Part shown: positions 1 to 7,695 of the stretch, in pieces | How the letters are laid out: each line of letters opens with the position of its first letter | How positions within the stretch are numbered: the stretch's first letter is position 1 | DNA from: an uncultured Bacilli bacterium | GTDB taxonomy: Bacteria; Bacillota_I; Bacilli_A; RF39; UBA660 | NCBI GenBank assembly: GCA_947624845.1 | Contig: CANQMB010000025.1 | Span: 1-12,259 of the forward strand | DNA: 12,259 nt | Direction: 5' to 3' | Translations under genes and position numbers: made by a program | Notes under the pieces: generated by a model | Told to the model about the DNA's origin: nothing | The model's database searches: none | Seen by the model: only the letters and a program-made list of their open reading frames with translations

Positions 1-1
1 A

Positions 2-499
2 ACGGGATTTAAACCTTCTCCTATTATCTCTCCTATTTATGGTGTTTTAGATAAAAACTATAAAAAAGAAGAAGTTAGAGAGAAAAAAGAAGTTCGCCTT
101 TCTAGTTTTTCTAGAGAAGATTTAGATTTGGATGCCGTTCGTAAGAAGGCCTATGGAGATTTATCAGATGATTTAATTAATCCACCTAAAGAAGAAAATA
201 TTGAGGAAATTTTGGAAGAAGAGGATAACTTATTGGTCAATCTCAATGATGAAGATACCCCTTCCGTAAATAAAGTAACTGTAGGAGATGCCGAAGAGTA
301 CTTTGAGGATTTGGGATTAGAATATAACAAAGATTATATTGATGCGAGCAGAGAAAAAGCAAGTGGAAGGAGAACTCAAGAAAAAAAAGAAGAGGTAGAA
401 GAGCCCATAGAAAAACCGACACCTTCCAAAGAAGAAAATGATAATCTTTTTGATTTGATTGATTCGATGTATAACGAAGAAGAAGATAAAGAGGAGTAG
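2..499 (+). CDS. Hypothetical acidic protein, 5'-truncated
   Basis: The reading frame is open from base 2 to a TAG stop at 497-499, so the gene begins before the window; the 165 visible residues are its C-terminal part. The TTG at 128 has no ribosome binding site and is an internal Leu codon. Near the visible N-terminus is a Pro/Ser/Ile-rich motif, PSPIISPIYG (residues 5-14 of the visible part), which looks like a short conserved linear motif. The rest is very rich in Glu, Asp and Lys, with a low-complexity Pro/Lys/Glu stretch near the end, and is probably largely disordered. No membrane segment or catalytic motif is visible. The next gene starts 3 bp after the stop, so it is the upstream member of a ytxG-ytxH-type operon. 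I do not recognise the family, and function is unknown. Confidence 0.75.
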   Translation, partial: TGFKPSPIISPIYGVLDKNYKKEEVREKKEVRLSSFSREDLDLDAVRKKAYGDLSDDLINPPKEENIEEILEEEDNLLVNLNDEDTPSVNKVTVGDAEEYFEDLGLEYNKDYIDASREKASGRRTQEKKEEVEEPIEKPTPSKEENDNLFDLIDSMYNEEEDKEE

Positions 500-502
500 G
501 GT

Positions 503-790
503 ATGGAATTTTTAAATGTTTTGTTACCGGTATTATTATATATATTTGGGATTATACTATTAATAGTATTAATTATTTTAGGAATCCGTCTTATTCAAGT
601 GCTGGATAAAGTAGATCGATTAGTCGATGATGCTATGGAGAAAGCCAGTTCTTTAAATGCTTTGTTTTCTATGGTTGATCGAGTAACGGATGGACTTGCT
701 CTCGTTACAGATAAAATAGTTTCCAGTGCGACTGCGGTTGTTGCTAAAATATTTAAGAAAAAAAAGAAGGAGGATTTCAGTGATGAGTAA
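503..790 (+). CDS. DUF948/YtxG-like single-pass membrane protein
   Basis: This 95-residue protein has a strongly hydrophobic N-terminal segment (about residues 5-30) followed by an amphipathic helical region (about 31-80) and a Lys-rich tail (KKKKK near 85-90). That layout, the small size and the position directly before a YtxH-like gene match the DUF948 family (B. subtilis YtxG). Members of this family are uncharacterised membrane proteins, linked to the general stress response in Bacillus. The gene begins 3 bp after the preceding stop and overlaps the next gene by 8 bp (ATGAGTAA), so translation is probably coupled. The family call rests on architecture and context more than on a signature motif. 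A different short coiled-coil membrane protein is possible. Confidence 0.7.
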   Translation: MEFLNVLLPVLLYIFGIILLIVLIILGIRLIQVLDKVDRLVDDAMEKASSLNALFSMVDRVTDGLALVTDKIVSSATAVVAKIFKKKKKEDFSDE

Positions 791-1193
791 AAATGGAAAA
801 GGTGTTGGAAAATTTGTTTTTGGAGCAGCACTTGGAGCATCTTTAGGAGTTTTGTTTGCCCCTAAAAAGGGAAGTGAAACCAGGAAGGAACTTAAAGTAA
901 AAATCGATGAATTTGTTGGACAGATGAAAGAGATTGATTTAGATGAGGTCAAACAGGAATTTGAAGAGAAATTAGAAGAGATTCAAAAAGAGTTAAAAGA
1001 TTTAGACAAAGAAAAAGTAATGAAAATTGCAAAGAAGAAATCTGAAGAATTAAAAGAAAAAGCTCAAGACCTCGTAGATCTTGCTGTCGAGAAAGGAACT
1101 CCAGTATTGCGTGATGCTGCCGAAGAAGTAAGACAAAAGACAATCGATGTTACAAAAGAAGTATTAAAAAAATTGGAAGGAACTAAAAAATAG
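783..1193 (+). CDS. YtxH-like protein
   Basis: The 136-residue product starts with a Gly/Ala-rich hydrophobic segment (residues 6-25) that runs into the motif LFAPKKGSETRKEL. A GxxLGxLFAPKxGxxTRxxL pattern is the hallmark of the YtxH family (Gas vesicle protein GvpP-like/YtxH). The remainder (about 36-136) is charged and heptad-like, and is predicted to be one long helix or coiled coil. I chose ATG 783 because AAGGAGG (767-773) lies 9 bp upstream and the family motif starts right after it; the frame is also open further upstream, inside the previous gene. YtxH proteins are small envelope-associated proteins of unclear mechanism, stress-induced in Bacillus. The gene overlaps its YtxG-like neighbour by 8 bp and is the last gene of its operon. 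Confidence 0.85.
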   Translation: MSKNGKGVGKFVFGAALGASLGVLFAPKKGSETRKELKVKIDEFVGQMKEIDLDEVKQEFEEKLEEIQKELKDLDKEKVMKIAKKKSEELKEKAQDLVDLAVEKGTPVLRDAAEEVRQKTIDVTKEVLKKLEGTKK

Positions 1194-1204
1194 TTCTTTT
1201 TTTT
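1178..1204 (+). terminator. Rho-independent terminator after the ytxH-like gene
   Basis: The hairpin pairs GAACTA (1180-1185) with TAGTTC (1191-1196) around an A5 loop, can extend by an A-T and a G-T pair, and is followed by a run of eight T (1197-1204). The stem overlaps the last codons and the TAG stop of the ytxH-like gene, so the transcript ends almost exactly at the coding end. Confidence 0.8.
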
Positions 1205-1231
1205 GTATTCCTAAAAAATGTATGGTACAAT
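1203..1231 (+). promoter_or_regulatory. Sigma-A-type promoter with extended -10
   Basis: TTGTAT (1203-1208) and TACAAT (1226-1231) are separated by exactly 17 bp, and TG at 1223-1224 gives an extended -10 (TGgTACAAT). Transcription would start near 1238, leaving a leader of about 30 nt before the ATG at 1269. The -35 box overlaps the T-run of the preceding terminator. Confidence 0.7.
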
Positions 1232-1268
1232 AAAAAGGCACTTGCAAAAGAAAGAAGGAATGAATAAT

Positions 1269-3167
1269 ATGGCATTAACAGACTTATTTAAAGAAGCCGG
1301 CGATCGTGTTGGTGAATTCACAGAACAAAGTGAAAGAAAAGATATTGTTAATCGGTTAAAAGAATATTTAGGGGAATTTGGCATTGCTGAAAAAGATTTT
1401 AAAGAGGAGTTAGATTACTTTAAAAATGATATTCATGGGTTTAAAAGTATTCTATTTGATACAGCTTATCCAGAGCATATTTTTAAGTGGATTATCATGC
1501 CAATTAAAATGTTAAACCCAGACTATGTAAATGAATATTATGATGAGCAAAAGAGTCGTTTTTCTTCAGGTACGAGTGATTATCAAGAGAAAAATTTATA
1601 TCAATACCATCCTACATTATTTGAAATTCAGGATATGATGTTGGAAAAAGCTAAATTTTATGAGGAAAATCAACGACTTTTAATTCACATGAAAGAAGAA
1701 TTTTTAGAGGCAGATTATTTTGAAAAAATTGCTTTAAAATCTAATAATTATCAAATGACTTCCTCTATTTTAAAAGAAATTAGTAATGATATGGAAGGAT
1801 ATGAAGATGCTTTAAAATATTATATTGAGTCTTGTCCTATTGAAGAAATTGAAGGATTAGAAGAACTAGAAAAAGAGGATTTTGTAGAACTTATTTTGAG
1901 TTATACCGATATTATTAAACGTTTCTTTGATATCAATAGAGAACAACTTTATGATGAAAAATCTACAATTGTCGGTAAGGATATCCGTTATTTATTTCCG
2001 CTATTTAGAAATATCTATATTACACCTGATGTCCTTGAAAATTATTTGCAGTTTGTTTTAGCAGAAGATGAAGAAGAAATTCAAACGCTAAAATTACAAA
2101 TTGCCCCTGTTATCAGTCGGGCAATCAATGAGGATGCACTCGTTACAGAAATGTTGAAATTTACTTCTAATTTGAAATCTATTCCTCATTCTTTTCTCAT
2201 TTATTTAAGTGAACATCAAGGAGAGATGGATGAAGAATTATCTGCAGTATTTCGAGATGCTATTGCGAAGGATCATGAAAGTTTCTTTGAACAGCTATGT
2301 ACGAATGAAAAATATCAAAATGAAGATATTTATTCCTTATTATCTAACACCTATTATCAAATGTTTACCGATAAACAACAAGAAGTTATTCGCAATGTTA
2401 TGTTAGAGATGGATGAAAATTCTTGGGGAAGAATATATGAAGATATTTTTGAATCCCAAAAAATAGACATCTCCTATTTATCCGAAGATGCTTTAAGAAA
2501 GACATTTCATTATTTAAATGTTTCTTCTAAAGAAGATTATGAGATGAGAAAAGCGTCTTTACAAAATGTAGAAGATCAAATGACAACTTCTCTTTTGAAC
2601 GAATATTTTGATCGTTATTTATGGTATTTGGATAATTCAGATTTAAGAACTAAAGAAGAGTATAATGCTCATGGAAATTATTTTAAAAATCAAAAGATTT
2701 CTACATTCTTTCAACCTCTATCTTTCTGTGATGATTCTTATCAAGAAGAGTTAGGGAAAAGGGAAAGTTCTTTTTATCGCATGTTGAGAATGGTTACAGA
2801 TAATGAAGAAAAGAAAGAGGAACAGTTAGAATTTATTCGTACTTTAGGAGATAAAAATTTATCAGATGAAATGATGGATGCCATTGTAAAAACTTTTGAA
2901 TTTTCTGAGGATACTTCGGCGCTTCATCATATTGTAGAATTGACTTCTAATCCATTGTTTGCAAAGTTGGATGAGAAAATTCAAAAACAATTCATCGATT
3001 CCTATCTACTTGAACCTTATCAAGCGCAAGTAGAGGACCTTGATATTCTAGCAGAAGATTATCATAAATTAGTCACTTTATTAGATGAAGACCAATATAT
3101 TAAATGTAGAGGATATAATCACGATGGCGAAAAAGTGGATGTTTATGTAAAGAAAAAAATGAAATAG
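1269..3167 (+). CDS. Hypothetical 632-residue cytoplasmic protein
   Basis: The frame is open from ATG 1218, but that codon lies inside the promoter. ATG 1260 is only 1 bp from the AGAAGG ribosome binding site (1253-1258), whereas ATG 1269 is 10 bp away, so I chose 1269 (protein start MALTDLF). The product is acidic, rich in Glu, Lys, Leu, Tyr and Phe, with no signal peptide or membrane segment. It looks almost entirely alpha-helical, like a helical-repeat (HEAT/TPR-like) or scaffold protein, though no canonical repeat consensus is visible. Four isolated Cys are spread along the chain without metal-site spacing. It is a monocistronic unit, with its own promoter upstream and the tyrS T-box promoter immediately after the stop. 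I do not recognise the family, and no function can be assigned. Confidence 0.85.
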   Translation: MALTDLFKEAGDRVGEFTEQSERKDIVNRLKEYLGEFGIAEKDFKEELDYFKNDIHGFKSILFDTAYPEHIFKWIIMPIKMLNPDYVNEYYDEQKSRFSSGTSDYQEKNLYQYHPTLFEIQDMMLEKAKFYEENQRLLIHMKEEFLEADYFEKIALKSNNYQMTSSILKEISNDMEGYEDALKYYIESCPIEEIEGLEELEKEDFVELILSYTDIIKRFFDINREQLYDEKSTIVGKDIRYLFPLFRNIYITPDVLENYLQFVLAEDEEEIQTLKLQIAPVISRAINEDALVTEMLKFTSNLKSIPHSFLIYLSEHQGEMDEELSAVFRDAIAKDHESFFEQLCTNEKYQNEDIYSLLSNTYYQMFTDKQQEVIRNVMLEMDENSWGRIYEDIFESQKIDISYLSEDALRKTFHYLNVSSKEDYEMRKASLQNVEDQMTTSLLNEYFDRYLWYLDNSDLRTKEEYNAHGNYFKNQKISTFFQPLSFCDDSYQEELGKRESSFYRMLRMVTDNEEKKEEQLEFIRTLGDKNLSDEMMDAIVKTFEFSEDTSALHHIVELTSNPLFAKLDEKIQKQFIDSYLLEPYQAQVEDLDILAEDYHKLVTLLDEDQYIKCRGYNHDGEKVDVYVKKKMK

Positions 3168-3169
3168 TT

Positions 3170-3198
3170 TTGGCAAACTTTAAAATATATGATATACT
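3170..3198 (+). promoter_or_regulatory. Promoter of the T-box/tyrS operon
   Basis: TTGGCA (3170-3175) is followed after 17 bp by TATACT (3193-3198), with an extended -10 TG at 3190-3191 (TGaTATACT). Transcription should begin around 3204-3206, just before the T-box leader. The -35 box starts 3 bp after the stop of the preceding gene. Confidence 0.8.
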
Positions 3199-3204
3199 AA
3201 TACT

Positions 3205-3410
3205 ATATTTTTTGATGAAAAACAAAGACTAGTTATTTAGATTACTAAAAAGAGACTCAGTGGTCGGTGAAAACTGAGAGTATATAAATAATGAATTACA
3301 GGTTTGGAGAAAAATCGTAGGTAGGCGTTAACTACTTGAGTGCACAGAATTTGTGAATTAAGGTGGTACCGCGAAATATTCGTCCTTATCTTTTGATAAG
3401 GGCTTTTTTT
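3205..3410 (+). promoter_or_regulatory. Tyrosine-specific T-box riboswitch leader
   Basis: The T-box consensus AAGGTGGTACCGCG is present at 3360-3373, followed directly by a terminator hairpin (3382-3410). The upstream part contains a Stem I with an apical stem CTCAGT/ACTGAG (3256-3261 with 3273-3278) and a specifier region, GAATTACAGG. The triplet TAC at 3297-3299 is a Tyr codon followed by A, as expected of a specifier, and agrees with tyrS downstream. Uncharged tRNA-Tyr would pair with UAC and with the T-box bulge, stabilise the antiterminator and allow read-through into the two downstream genes. The specifier assignment is by eye from Stem I layout; the T-box itself is unmistakable. Confidence 0.95.
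3382..3410 (+). terminator. T-box-controlled intrinsic terminator
   Basis: CCTTATC (3384-3390) pairs with GATAAGG (3395-3401) across a TTTT loop. The stem can be extended by G3382-C3403 and a T-G pair, and it is followed by seven T (3404-3410). It competes with the antiterminator formed by the T-box sequence just upstream, and ends at the ribosome binding site of the next gene. Confidence 0.9.
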
Positions 3411-3419
3411 GGAGGTTTT

Positions 3420-3914
3420 ATGAGAAAAATAGGTGCGAATGATTTATTGAAGAAGTTGGATTGTCATGACCGAATTCCCGATATAGAGGCGTTGGTAAGA
3501 GAAGATGGATTTGCTTTAAATCTTCTTCCAACTTATTCCTCTGCGGATTCTTCTTTCCTATCTAAAGAACAGTTGAAGTTTTTTGATAGCGTTCGGGCGG
3601 CTTTAATTGTTCAATGCTTGGATCTCGATAAAGAAATTTTTTATCATGAGAATCTAAGTGATTATGGAAAAAGATTTTTAATTGCCTATTTATTCTCCTA
3701 TTATCAGCTAAAAAAAGATTCTCGTTCTTCATTTCATGAATTTGTCTATGAAGATACCTACTATGATCGTGCTTCCTATCAACTTGCTATCGATTTATTA
3801 GTTCCAGATGATTTATTTGAAAAAGAGGAGGAGATTAGTCCTTTTCTGTTAGCACCCAAATACCAAGTTTCTCCAGAAATTATAAAAAGAAAAATAAGAA
3901 AGAAAGGAAGGTAG
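3420..3914 (+). CDS. Degenerate ImmA/IrrE-like protein lacking the HExxH zinc motif
   Basis: The start is ATG 3420 behind GGAGG (3411-3415, a short 4-bp spacer); the upstream in-frame GTG at 3363 lies inside the T-box. The 164 residues follow the layout of ImmA/IrrE (DUF955) metallopeptidases. RFLIAYLFSYYQL (85-97) sits where the family has RFTxAHELGHxLL. DRASYQLAIDLLVPDDLF (116-133) sits where it has ExxANxFAxxLLMPxxxF. The end, YQVSPEIIKRKI, matches the usual C-terminal FxVSxxxVxxRL. The two His and the Glu of HExxH are replaced by Tyr90, Tyr94 and Leu91, and the third ligand position is Asp116, so it should not be a zinc peptidase. It may keep a binding or structural role. It shares the tyrosine T-box with tyrS, 4 bp downstream. 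Family relation is inferred by motif alignment by eye. Confidence 0.7.
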   Translation: MRKIGANDLLKKLDCHDRIPDIEALVREDGFALNLLPTYSSADSSFLSKEQLKFFDSVRAALIVQCLDLDKEIFYHENLSDYGKRFLIAYLFSYYQLKKDSRSSFHEFVYEDTYYDRASYQLAIDLLVPDDLFEKEEEISPFLLAPKYQVSPEIIKRKIRKKGR

Positions 3915-3918
3915 TTCT

Positions 3919-5145
3919 ATGAAGTTGTATGATGAATTAAAATGGCGAGGATTAATTAAAGATATTTCGAGTCCCGATTTAATTGAAAAATTAAATGAAG
4001 GCGGATTAACTTTCTATATTGGGACGGATCCTACTGGCGATAGTATGCATATTGGTCACTTTTCTTCATTTTTAATTTCTAAGCGTTTAAAAGAAGCCGG
4101 ACATCATCCAATTTTATTAGTTGGAGGTGCTACTGGGCTAATTGGAGATCCGAAACCAACTGCAGAGAGAAGTATGATTTCTAAAGAGGAAGTAGAGCAT
4201 AATTTTTCTTGTCTTAAGAAGCAAGCGGAAGAAATTTTTGGTTTTGAAGTAGTCAATAATTACGATTGGATTCAGGAAATTAATTGCATTGACTTTTTAC
4301 GAGATTATGGTAAATACTTTAATATTAATTATATGTTAGACAAAGACATTGTCCGAAGAAGACTCGATACGGGAATTACGTATACAGAATTTTCATATAT
4401 GTTATTACAGGCTCTTGACTTTCTTCATTTATATGAAAATAGAGATTGTGTGATGCAAGTGGCTGGGCAAGATCAATGGGGAAATATTACAGCAGGGATT
4501 GATTTGATTCGCAAGAAGACAGGAAAAGAAGCGTATGGATTTACGATGCCCCTACTTACAAAATCAGATGGAACGAAGTTTGGAAAAAGTGAAGGAGGCG
4601 CTATTTGGTTAGATCGTCAGAAGACGACGCCTTATGAATTATATCAGTTTTTGATTAATGCAGAAGATGACAAAGTAATCGATTATTTGAAGTTTTTAAC
4701 TTTCCTTTCTGTAGAGGAAATTGAGAAATTAGAAAAAAGTTGTCGGGAAGAACCAGAAAAAAGACTTGCTCACCAAGCTTTAGCACGAGAAGTTATTACC
4801 TTCTTACATGGAGAAGAAGCTTACCAGGAAGCTTTAAGAATCAGTGAAACTTTATTTCAAGGAAATATTGATCAATTGACAGGACCAGAAATTGAAGATG
4901 CTTTTAAAGGTTTAACTCCTTATCAGTTAAAAGATGAAATGTCTCTTGTAGATTTATTAGTTCAAGTTTCTATTTGTAGTAGCAAAAGAGAAGCCAGAGA
5001 ATTTATTCGTACAGGTTCTATCCATGTCAATGGAAAAAAGATCGAAGATTTCGATTTTCAAGTTACTAAAAATGTAGCTATAGAACAAAAATATATAGTT
5101 ATAAGACGTGGAAAGAAAAAATACTTTATGGCATTATTTTCTTAG
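3919..5145 (+). CDS. tyrS: Tyrosyl-tRNA synthetase (TyrRS)
   Basis: This cytoplasmic class Ic enzyme charges tRNA-Tyr with tyrosine using ATP. The 408 residues are normal for bacterial TyrS. The HIGH motif is at 44-47 and the KMSKS-type motif is KFGKS at 220-224. Tyrosine-pocket residues corresponding to those of the B. stearothermophilus enzyme are visible: Tyr33, Asp37, Tyr160, Gln164 and Asp167, followed by GQDQWGN at 183-189. A C-terminal S4-type RNA-binding domain covers about 342-405 (SSKREAREFIRTGSIHVNG in its core). AAGGAAGG lies 7 bp before the ATG. The gene is the second of a T-box-controlled operon, so expression should rise when tRNA-Tyr is uncharged. A terminator follows directly. 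The ATG and ribosome binding site leave little doubt about the start. Confidence 0.98.
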   Translation: MKLYDELKWRGLIKDISSPDLIEKLNEGGLTFYIGTDPTGDSMHIGHFSSFLISKRLKEAGHHPILLVGGATGLIGDPKPTAERSMISKEEVEHNFSCLKKQAEEIFGFEVVNNYDWIQEINCIDFLRDYGKYFNINYMLDKDIVRRRLDTGITYTEFSYMLLQALDFLHLYENRDCVMQVAGQDQWGNITAGIDLIRKKTGKEAYGFTMPLLTKSDGTKFGKSEGGAIWLDRQKTTPYELYQFLINAEDDKVIDYLKFLTFLSVEEIEKLEKSCREEPEKRLAHQALAREVITFLHGEEAYQEALRISETLFQGNIDQLTGPEIEDAFKGLTPYQLKDEMSLVDLLVQVSICSSKREAREFIRTGSIHVNGKKIEDFDFQVTKNVAIEQKYIVIRRGKKKYFMALFS

Positions 5146-5165
5146 GAAGCAGGGGCTTCCTTTTT
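5145..5165 (+). terminator. Rho-independent terminator after tyrS
   Basis: GGAAGC (5145-5150) pairs with GCTTCC (5155-5160) around an AGGG loop and is followed by five T (5161-5165). The first G is the last base of the tyrS TAG stop. Confidence 0.85.
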
Positions 5166-5187
5166 CATCCGTTTCAGGGAATTGTCA

Positions 5188-5216
5188 TTGATATTAAAGA
5201 AAAAATTTGTTAAAAT
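5188..5216 (+). promoter_or_regulatory. Promoter of the beta-propeller operon
   Basis: TTGATA (5188-5193) and TAAAAT (5211-5216) are 17 bp apart, with TG at 5208-5209 forming an extended -10. Transcription would start near 5223, so the leader before the TTG start at 5241 is under 20 nt and little more than a ribosome binding site. Confidence 0.75.
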
Positions 5217-5240
5217 AAATACATATTGGAGTTGATATAT

Positions 5241-6470
5241 TTGAATAAATTGGGAAAAAGAATTCTTTGTGGTGTTGTTGTTTTATGTGTTGTTGTTTTA
5301 ATCGTAGATATTGTCTATGTCTGCTATCAAAAAATGGTAAATAAAGAAGAAAGTAAATATTTTGATAGTATAAATTCTTTTATTTCTAAAGATTCTTATT
5401 TAGTAGCAGTAGGTAGCAATAACGGGAATGATGAGCTTGATGAGAAAGCAAAGATTACAAAGTACAATAAAAATTATGAAAAAGTATGGGAAAAATTTTA
5501 TAATCGTGGCTATAATAGTACTTTTTATAAAGTAGTTGCAGATGATGATGGATATGTTGCTGTTGGAAATTTTCAGAAGACAAAGAAAGAAAAAAAAGAA
5601 GGAACACATACGGCTTTATTCGTAAAATATGACAACGATGGGAACGAAGAATTTTATAAGACGTTACAAATTTTAGGAGATTCTACTTTTAAGAGTGTCG
5701 TTGTCGTCGATGATGGTTATATTGTTGTCGGTCAGAGTATTTATGAAAAATCTACTTTGGGGTTATCCGAACAAGGAGGGGCCATTATTGTAAAATATGA
5801 TCAATCTGGAAATCTCGTTTGGCAAAAAAATTATGGCGGCAATAAATCAGGACTATTTAATGATGTGGTTGTTTACGATGGATTTATTTACGCCGTAGGA
5901 AAGAATTATGGTCGAGTTGGAATCATGAATAAATACACAAATGAAGGAGAATATATAACGACAGGTTCCTATGAATATACAGACACTTTAGGATTTACAG
6001 ATGTGGAAATTGTTGGTGATGAACTGATCGCTGTTGGATCTAAAAAAATAAGTGAAGATGAGTATGATCATGAGACCGATGCTCTTGTCGTTCGCTTTGA
6101 TGAAGATTGTGATAACATTGGATCTGTTACCTATAAAGGAAGAGGACTAGATCGTTTCAATACGATAACACATGATGAAAAAAATAATTTAATTATCGTA
6201 GGACATAGTGCTATTTTAGATAAAAACAAGTCGACAAAAACAAAAAATGTATATACGTATAATGGGATTTTAGCTAAATACAAACAGAATTTAAAAGAAA
6301 TTTATGTGATGGAATATGGTCAAGATAAGAATAATAATGATTATTTTACAGATGTTCATTTGATGAATGGAAAATACTTAGTCAGTGGATATTCGAAATA
6401 TAAGAAAGATGGCTATTTTTCTAAATTTATTACTTACAATACAGCTGGAAAAGTATTAGAGGTTCATTAA
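5241..6470 (+). CDS. Membrane-anchored beta-propeller-like protein
   Basis: I chose TTG 5241 because GGAG (5228-5231) lies 9 bp upstream; the earlier in-frame TTG codons at 5226 and 5232 overlap that site. The 409-residue product has a short basic start, a membrane segment at about 8-29 and a long extracellular part. There the pattern (Y/L)(I/L/V)xVG recurs at 57-58, 108-109, 163-164, 219-220, 265-266 and 320-321, with a last YLVSG at 379-383. Most repeats are followed by (V/I)xKYDxxGNxxW and a strand ending in DG. Spacing is 45-56 residues. Six full repeats plus a split seventh, closed by the strand before residue 52, fit a seven-bladed propeller with Velcro closure. It carries no lipobox or sorting signal. 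It is the first gene of a three-gene unit. The fold is inferred; ligand and function are unknown. Confidence 0.8.
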   Translation: MNKLGKRILCGVVVLCVVVLIVDIVYVCYQKMVNKEESKYFDSINSFISKDSYLVAVGSNNGNDELDEKAKITKYNKNYEKVWEKFYNRGYNSTFYKVVADDDGYVAVGNFQKTKKEKKEGTHTALFVKYDNDGNEEFYKTLQILGDSTFKSVVVVDDGYIVVGQSIYEKSTLGLSEQGGAIIVKYDQSGNLVWQKNYGGNKSGLFNDVVVYDGFIYAVGKNYGRVGIMNKYTNEGEYITTGSYEYTDTLGFTDVEIVGDELIAVGSKKISEDEYDHETDALVVRFDEDCDNIGSVTYKGRGLDRFNTITHDEKNNLIIVGHSAILDKNKSTKTKNVYTYNGILAKYKQNLKEIYVMEYGQDKNNNDYFTDVHLMNGKYLVSGYSKYKKDGYFSKFITYNTAGKVLEVH

Positions 6471-6486
6471 CAAGGAGGGGGATCGT

Positions 6487-7377
6487 TTGAAGGAAGACAT
6501 TGAGGACATCAATGACGAATATGCTCTTTCCTATCAAGATTTTGCCGAAAAAGAAGAGCAAATGGAACATATTCAAGATTTGTTGATCTCACTTAAAAAA
6601 ATGGGAGAAGATATTCAAAACAAAGAAGATTTCTCTGATTTTTGCAAAAAAGCAGAGGATATTTATCCACTGGTGGATCAATTGGTGGATGAATGCATAG
6701 AAGAGCAAGTCGATTCTGTATCGGAGATGGTTGAGGAAGAAAAGGAGAAAATGGATTCCAAGCAAAAAACGATGGATTCCCTATTTCAAGATTATGATTT
6801 GCTTTTTTCAGATTCCAAAAAAACTGAAAGTATCATCTCTTATCATCTGAAAACTATCGAAGATTATTTGAAAAAAATAGATCAGATTCGAGCATATGAA
6901 GTCGTGGTTTATCGTTCTAACATTATGAATAAATCATTGAAATTTACTGAAAAATTGATCAAAAGAGCGATTGAATCTAAGATGATTGGGACTATTTTAC
7001 CAAAACAAGTTGCAGATTTTTATCTGGCTCTTACTTTAATGAAAGATGCGAAGAAAGTGATTCACGAGGATATTGTAATTACGAAAAAAGAAGTCGATAC
7101 TTCTTATTATGCTGATCTAATCGAAGAACAAAAAGGAGTCCAAAAACATCAAGAGGTGTTAGCAGATACTCTTAAAGAAATTCAAGGAATCCAAAAAGAT
7201 TATCAAAAAATATGTAAGAATTTTCCAAATGATATTCTCTATTTAGAAAATATGAAAAAATTAGAATCTTTGGAAAATACTCTGATTCAGCAATCACTCA
7301 AATTAGATCAATTAGAAGATGATTATGAGGATACAATTTCTTATAATGAGAATAAAATTAAAATTTTAAAGGAATAG
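6487..7377 (+). CDS. Hypothetical coiled-coil-like cytoplasmic protein
   Basis: The TTG start at 6487 is supported by a near-perfect AAGGAGG (6472-6478) 8 bp upstream, and the gap to the propeller gene is 16 bp. The 296-residue product is highly charged and helical, without signal peptide or membrane segment. Heptad-like stretches occupy about 15-40, 75-125 and 205-295, and a less charged middle portion (about 130-200) may form a small helical bundle. It ends in a TAG followed at once by TAA, a tandem stop. It resembles coiled-coil proteins in general (EzrA- or SMC-hinge-like in composition only), and I cannot assign a family. Its position between a surface propeller and a small soluble protein suggests one functional unit. 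Confidence 0.8.
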   Translation: MKEDIEDINDEYALSYQDFAEKEEQMEHIQDLLISLKKMGEDIQNKEDFSDFCKKAEDIYPLVDQLVDECIEEQVDSVSEMVEEEKEKMDSKQKTMDSLFQDYDLLFSDSKKTESIISYHLKTIEDYLKKIDQIRAYEVVVYRSNIMNKSLKFTEKLIKRAIESKMIGTILPKQVADFYLALTLMKDAKKVIHEDIVITKKEVDTSYYADLIEEQKGVQKHQEVLADTLKEIQGIQKDYQKICKNFPNDILYLENMKKLESLENTLIQQSLKLDQLEDDYEDTISYNENKIKILKE

Positions 7378-7396
7378 TAATTAAAAGGAGGACTAT

Positions 7397-7684
7397 ATGG
7401 GAGCGTATTACTATGGAGATGTTCGTCGTTTAATAGCAGAAGATGGAAAAGTGGTAGAGGATGTTGTCATTGCTAAGAATATATTGTTATATAGAAATTT
7501 TTTCCATGTGATGGAAACAGCGGACACCAAGTTTCCTCTTTATAATCGTACAGATGCACTCGATTTAATTGCAGCCAATTATTCTTATATGGATTATTTT
7601 GACTATGATTCTTTAGTGCCAGTTCAAAAAGAGGAAGCTAAAAACGTTTTAAAAAAGATGAAAACAAAAAATCGAAGAAAATAA
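7397..7684 (+). CDS. Hypothetical 95-residue protein
   Basis: The ATG at 7397 has AAGGAGG (7385-7391) 5 bp upstream and follows the coiled-coil gene by 19 bp, so it is the third gene of the same operon. The product is rich in Tyr, Asp and Ala, with a mixed alpha/beta look: an N-terminal strand-rich part with GDVRRLIAEDGKVVEDVVI (about 7-25), a helical middle with YNRTDALDLIAANYSYMDYF (about 49-68), and a basic Lys/Arg tail ending in NRRK. There is no signal peptide, membrane segment or cysteine. I do not recognise the family. A terminator follows 11 bp after the stop. Confidence 0.75.
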   Translation: MGAYYYGDVRRLIAEDGKVVEDVVIAKNILLYRNFFHVMETADTKFPLYNRTDALDLIAANYSYMDYFDYDSLVPVQKEEAKNVLKKMKTKNRRK

Positions 7685-7695
7685 GACGAAGAAAG

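Noticed and set aside
1218..1268. ATG 1218 or ATG 1260 as the start of the 632-residue protein
   Set aside because: 1218 lies within the promoter before the -10 box, and 1260 is only 1 bp from the ribosome binding site; ATG 1269 is correctly spaced.
3363..3419. GTG start at 3363 extending the ImmA-like gene upstream
   Set aside because: The GTG lies inside the T-box consensus and the extension would run through the terminator hairpin; ATG 3420 has its own GGAGG.
5241..5330. Lipoprotein signal in the propeller protein (Cys 10, 16 and 28 in the membrane segment)
   Set aside because: None of the Cys is preceded by Gly, Ala or Ser at -1 as a lipobox requires; a plain signal anchor fits better.
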